Assembly (NCBI RefSeq): GCF_004522235.1
Contig: NZ_SDLT01000006.1
Coordinates: 248,001 to 312,000 of the forward strand
DNA from: Amycolatopsis nivea
Lineage (GTDB): Bacteria; Actinomycetota; Actinomycetes; Mycobacteriales; Pseudonocardiaceae
Direction: 5' to 3'
Length of the DNA stretch: 64,000 bases
Positions 60,975 to 64,000 of this stretch are shown here, piece after piece. The notes under the pieces are model-generated. The model searched no databases. It worked only from the letters and a program-made list of their open reading frames with translations, and was not told the DNA's origin. Both the position numbers and the translations under genes were made by a program. Within the stretch, counting starts at the first letter, position 1. Each line of letters starts with the position of its first letter.

Positions 60975-62041
60975 CGCCCAAAGAAGGCGATCAGTGGGAC
61001 GCTGAACACCAGCGGGCCGAGGATCGCGAGCGGGCGTTCAGCCCACCAGATCCAGTCCGGGGCGCGGTCGTCGGCTAACTGCCGGTCGAAGCCGAAGTAC
61101 ACAACCGCTCGGGCCAGGGCCATTCCGGTGGTGTGGAAGAGAAACAACGGCAACGCGTATCTGGTGAACACCGCCGTCGCCCGCTGCCAGCGCGGCTTGG
61201 CCAATGCGCGCTCTACGGCCGGACGCAGCACCTCGCACAGCCCGACTTGGAAGGCCAGCAGGGCGACGATGACGAACGTCGGCGGGGACATGTTCGACAT
61301 CCGCTCCCCCGGCACCCCCACCATCGAACCGGGATACAAGCCCGACAGCACCAGTCCTGCGAGCGCGAACGAGCCCGCCCACAACAGCGCCCCGGCCACG
61401 TGCCGCGACGCGGCGACGATGCGGTGATGGAAGAACCCCGCCTGATACGCCAAGCCCCACACCGCGGCCACGTTCACCCAGCTCACCTCCGACCAGCCGA
61501 AGCGCAGCCGCAGGACGTCGACCAGCAGGGCGACGCCGCCGAGCCAGACCAGCACGAGGACGTCGAACCGTTCGTGCAGCCATGCCATGACCGGCAGCAG
61601 CAGGAGCAGGCCGACGTAGACCGCGAGGAACCACAGCGGGCTGAGGACCAGCAGCACCGCGCCGCCGACCCATCGCGCCCCGAGCGTCTGGGTCAGCACG
61701 ACGCCGAGGGCGGCCCAGAAAAGGATCAGCACCCCGGCTGGAGTCACCAGTTCCTTGACGTGGTGCCAGACGTACGAACCCCGCGACTGGCCGCCGGCGC
61801 GGGCACGCTGCCAGGACGCCAGGTGCACCGACCCGCCGACGTAGAAGAACACCGGCAGCACCTGCAGGAACCAGGTGAGCACCCACAAGCCCCGGAAGTA
61901 CGCGAGCGGGTTCGTGGGCTGCGGCCCGGTCGGGGTCCAGTGCAGGATCGTGAACGCCCAGTGCCACAGTACGACGACGATCAGGCTGACCGCACGCAGG
62001 AAGTCGAGATACGGTTCGCGTTCCTTGGTCGTCATCGCCAT
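60929..62041 (-). CDS. Acyltransferase family 3 membrane protein
   Basis: This 370-residue multi-pass membrane acyltransferase has the signature YLDFLRAVSLIVVVLWHW, including the catalytic-type Arg and His of TM1. About ten hydrophobic helices follow (for example GLWVLTWFLQVLPVFFYVGG and LVLSPLWFLAVYVGLLLLLP). Such enzymes O-acylate sugars, glycolipids or antibiotics at the cell surface. ATG 62041 (or 62035) follows AAAGGGA. It diverges from the CPBP gene with only 31 bp between starts. The last 46 bases overlap the remnant on the same strand. Confidence 0.85.
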   Translation of the reverse strand: MAMTTKEREPYLDFLRAVSLIVVVLWHWAFTILHWTPTGPQPTNPLAYFRGLWVLTWFLQVLPVFFYVGGSVHLASWQRARAGGQSRGSYVWHHVKELVTPAGVLILFWAALGVVLTQTLGARWVGGAVLLVLSPLWFLAVYVGLLLLLPVMAWLHERFDVLVLVWLGGVALLVDVLRLRFGWSEVSWVNVAAVWGLAYQAGFFHHRIVAASRHVAGALLWAGSFALAGLVLSGLYPGSMVGVPGERMSNMSPPTFVIVALLAFQVGLCEVLRPAVERALAKPRWQRATAVFTRYALPLFLFHTTGMALARAVVYFGFDRQLADDRAPDWIWWAERPLAILGPLVFSVPLIAFFGRWQAVHRANNPGTSR

Positions 62042-62072
62042 TGTCCCTTTCCGAGGGCACACTGGAATCACG

Positions 62073-62810
62073 ATGTCTGTTGCCGCGGTTGTCCCGAAAC
62101 TGCCGGAAGTCACTGCTTTCCGGCGTCGTGCTCTTGCCGTCGTCGCCGCGGTGCTGCTGCTGGCGGCGGCCACCGTGCTGGCCAACCGGGTGCTGCCCGG
62201 CTGGGCCTACCCGGTCTGCGGCGCGGTCGCCGCCGCCGGGCTCCTGGCCCTCGCCCGATTCGCCGGCGTCGGATGGGCCGAGATCGGATTCAGCCGGCGG
62301 CACACGCGCCGGATGCTGTGGTTCGGGCTCGGCGGCTTCGCGGTCGTGGCGTTCGGGTTCGGTCTCGCCGCCGCGATCCCGGCGCTGCGCGTGCTGTTCC
62401 ACGACGGCCGGATCGGTTCGCCGGGATTCGGGCAGCTGATGTGGCTCGCGCTGGTGCGCATCCCGCTCGGCACCGTGCTGATCGAGGAAATCGCCTTCCG
62501 CGGCGTGCTCCCGGCGCTGCTCGGCGCGGGCGAGCGGTGGCGCTGGTGGCCGGTGCTCGGCGCGTCCGCGTTGTTCGGGCTGTGGCATCTGCTGCCTTCC
62601 CTCGCCCTCACCCAGAACGCGGCCGTCCACCAGACCGTCGGCGGGCTTCCGCTCGCGACGATCTCCGTGCTGGCGATGGTCGCCGCGGCCGGAGCGGGCG
62701 TGTTCCTTTGCTGGTGGCGCTACACCGGCCGCGGGCTGCTCGCCCCGATGCTGGTGCACCTGGCCACCAACTCCGGCGGGCTGGTGCTCGCCTGGGCGCT
62801 CGTCGGCTGA
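62073..62810 (+). CDS. CPBP family intramembrane metalloprotease
   Basis: This 245-residue multi-pass protein has the CPBP (Abi) motifs: EEIAFRG with the catalytic glutamates and arginine, FGLWHLLPS with the conserved histidine, and the third motif HLATNSGG (HxxxN). Related proteins process prenylated proteins or act as bacteriocin self-immunity factors. ATG 62073 has no strong ribosome-binding site and the promoter space is only 31 bp, so it may be leaderless. It is convergent with arcC (nine-base gap). Function is uncertain. Confidence 0.85.
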   Translation: MSVAAVVPKLPEVTAFRRRALAVVAAVLLLAAATVLANRVLPGWAYPVCGAVAAAGLLALARFAGVGWAEIGFSRRHTRRMLWFGLGGFAVVAFGFGLAAAIPALRVLFHDGRIGSPGFGQLMWLALVRIPLGTVLIEEIAFRGVLPALLGAGERWRWWPVLGASALFGLWHLLPSLALTQNAAVHQTVGGLPLATISVLAMVAAAGAGVFLCWWRYTGRGLLAPMLVHLATNSGGLVLAWALVG

Positions 62811-62819
62811 ATCCCGGTC

Positions 62820-63719
62820 TCACGCGCGGACGATCGTCCCGGCCGTTCCCGCCGCCAGTTCGCCCGCCGCGGTCAGCTTGCCGATCGCGGCGAACTTGCC
62901 GCCGTTCTCGACGAACCGGCACGCGGCGTCGACCTTGGGCCCCATGGAACCGGCCGGGAAGCGCCGGGAACGCAATTCGCGGCTGCTGACTTCACGGATC
63001 GGCCGGGCCCGCGGCGTGCCGTAATCGTCTTGTACCGATTCGACATCGGTCAGCAGCAACAGCGCGTCGGCACCGATCTCGCGTGCGACGAGTGCCGCGG
63101 TCAGGTCCTTGTCCACGACCGCCTCGACGCCCCGCAAGCCTCCTTCGGCGGCAGCCACCGGGACCCCGCCGCCGCCCGCGCAGACCACGATCGCGCCGGC
63201 CTCCATCAGGGTCTTCACGAGGGGCAGTTCGATCAGCTCGACGGGTTCGGGCGACGGCACCACCCGCCGCCACACGGTGCCGTCCGGGCGGACGTCCCAC
63301 CCGCGTTCGGCGGCGAGCCGCTCGGCCGTCGCGCGGTCGTACACCGGGCCGACGAACTTGGCCGGGTCCGCGAAAGCCGGATCGTCGGCGCGCACCAGCG
63401 TGCGGCTCATCAGCCCGGCCACCGGCCGCCCGCAGGCGTTCTGCAGGGCCTGCGCGAGCCAGTAGCCGATCATCCCTTGGGTCTGTGCGCCGAGGACGTC
63501 GAAGGGATACGGCCTGCGCAGCGCCGGATCGCGCTCGCTCTCGACCGCGAGCAGGCCGACCTGCGGACCGTTGCCGTGGGTCAGGACGAGTTCATGTTCC
63601 CGGGCCACCGGCGCGAGTGCTTCGGCGGCGGCGAGGACGTGCTCCTCCTGGATGTCGGATTCGGCCGGTTCCCCGCGTTCGAGCAGCGCGTTCCCGCCGA
63701 GCGCCGCGACGATCCTCAT
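62820..63719 (-). CDS. arcC: Carbamate kinase
   Basis: This 299-residue amino acid kinase fold enzyme transfers phosphate from carbamoyl phosphate to ADP in arginine fermentation. It begins [19 protein letters not shown], contains [28 protein letters not shown]-type nucleotide loop ([14 protein letters not shown]) and [20 protein letters not shown]. The C-terminus has [20 protein letters not shown]. Its start overlaps the arcB stop (ATGA at 63716-63719), so the two are coupled. No arginine deiminase gene is visible; it would be expected beyond the right edge. Confidence 0.93.
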   Translation of the reverse strand: MRIVAALGGNALLERGEPAESDIQEEHVLAAAEALAPVAREHELVLTHGNGPQVGLLAVESERDPALRRPYPFDVLGAQTQGMIGYWLAQALQNACGRPVAGLMSRTLVRADDPAFADPAKFVGPVYDRATAERLAAERGWDVRPDGTVWRRVVPSPEPVELIELPLVKTLMEAGAIVVCAGGGGVPVAAAEGGLRGVEAVVDKDLTAALVAREIGADALLLLTDVESVQDDYGTPRARPIREVSSRELRSRRFPAGSMGPKVDAACRFVENGGKFAAIGKLTAAGELAAGTAGTIVRA

Positions 63720-64000
63720 GCTCCCACCGTAGCGGCCATGACGGCCTTGATGGTGTGCATGCGATTCTCCGCCTGGTCGAACACGACCGACGCCGCCGAT
63801 TCGAAGACCTCGTCGGTGACCTCGAGGGCGTCGAGCCCGTACCGTTCGCCGAGCCGCTGCCCGACCGACGTGTCCCGGCCGTGCAGCGCGGGCAGGCAGT
63901 GCAGGAACTTCACCGCCGGGTTCCCGGTCGCGGCGACGACCTTGGCGTTGACCTGGTACGGCAGCAGCAGTTCGATCCGCGCGCCCCAGGCTTCCTCCGG
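63716..64000 (-). CDS. arcB: Ornithine carbamoyltransferase, N-terminus beyond the window
   Basis: About 94 C-terminal residues of the enzyme that interconverts citrulline and carbamoyl phosphate are present. The active-site loop [14 protein letters not shown] (HCLP motif) is clear, preceded by [20 protein letters not shown], and the tail ends [15 protein letters not shown]. The overlap with arcC supports a catabolic (arginine deiminase pathway) rather than biosynthetic argF role. The start lies to the right of the window. Confidence 0.9.
   Translation of the reverse strand, partial: PEEAWGARIELLLPYQVNAKVVAATGNPAVKFLHCLPALHGRDTSVGQRLGERYGLDALEVTDEVFESAASVVFDQAENRMHTIKAVMAATVGA

Overview
The window looks like chromosomal DNA of a high-GC actinomycete of the Pseudonocardiaceae type, with Amycolatopsis the best guess. 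The reasons are the strong GC bias at third codon positions, frequent GTG starts, several F420-dependent enzymes, a complete mycobacterial-type mimABCD monooxygenase operon, and decayed SpdB-like (DUF2637) genes of actinomycete integrative elements. No rRNA, intact tRNA or CRISPR array is visible. This is accessory, catabolic DNA: almost every block is an enzyme cluster with its own regulator.

Layout. (1) 1-2140: minus-strand operon of a TetR regulator, a deazaflavin (F420)-type reductase and an FAD monooxygenase cut by the window edge. (2) 2512-25571: a 23-kb catabolic island. It holds a TetR gene, a D-lactate-type FAD/Fe-S dehydrogenase, an APC permease, two D-2-hydroxyacid dehydrogenases, an IlvD/Edd dehydratase, two Gfo/Idh/MocA dehydrogenases, an aldehyde dehydrogenase, an IolD-like ThDP hydrolase, HyuA/HyuB, an FAH-family hydrolase and a class III aminotransferase. 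It ends in an AcoR-like GAF/Fis activator. (3) 25855-30658: a LuxR-type ATPase regulator, a PucR-like regulator, a secreted cutinase and an orphan barstar-like protein. (4) 30746-37503: an F420 cluster (F420:NADP reductase, aldehyde dehydrogenase, transglutaminase-fold protein, LLM oxidoreductase, GntR regulator) divergent from an ABM-domain protein and an MFS transporter. (5) 37504-38688: degenerate acyl-CoA gene remnants. (6) 38744-49533: the mim (propane/acetone/phenol-type binuclear iron monooxygenase) operon with its amidohydrolase, DUF59 protein, alcohol dehydrogenase, dedicated chaperonin MimG and regulator MimR. (7) 49945-55372: a histidyl-tRNA synthetase, a methyltransferase, and a Baeyer-Villiger monooxygenase divergent from a LysR regulator. 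(8) 55540-60974: wreckage of an integrative element (tRNA 3' half, two complementary broken DUF2637 genes, integrase tail, DNA methylase remnant) surrounding a frameshifted EamA gene, an aldo-keto reductase and a LysR gene. (9) 60929-64000: acyltransferase, CPBP protease, carbamate kinase and ornithine carbamoyltransferase (partial).

How it fits together. The most interesting signal is regulatory. A 17-bp palindrome, TGTNNCA-N3-TGNNACA, occurs in the control regions of the catabolic island (2345, 7606, 10661, and a weaker copy at 23696) and in front of mimR (49616), with a relaxed form in front of mimA (47539). Both regions encode an AcoR/MimR-like activator that lacks the sigma-54 contact loop GAFTGA. 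The island therefore looks like a single regulon for an unidentified substrate that passes through a ThDP ring-opening hydrolase, ATP-dependent hydantoinase/oxoprolinase subunits, an FAH hydrolase and 2-hydroxyacid/aldehyde oxidation. The mim operon is predicted to turn an alkane, ketone or phenol into an alcohol and then a ketone, and the BVMO 5 kb away could continue the ketone branch.
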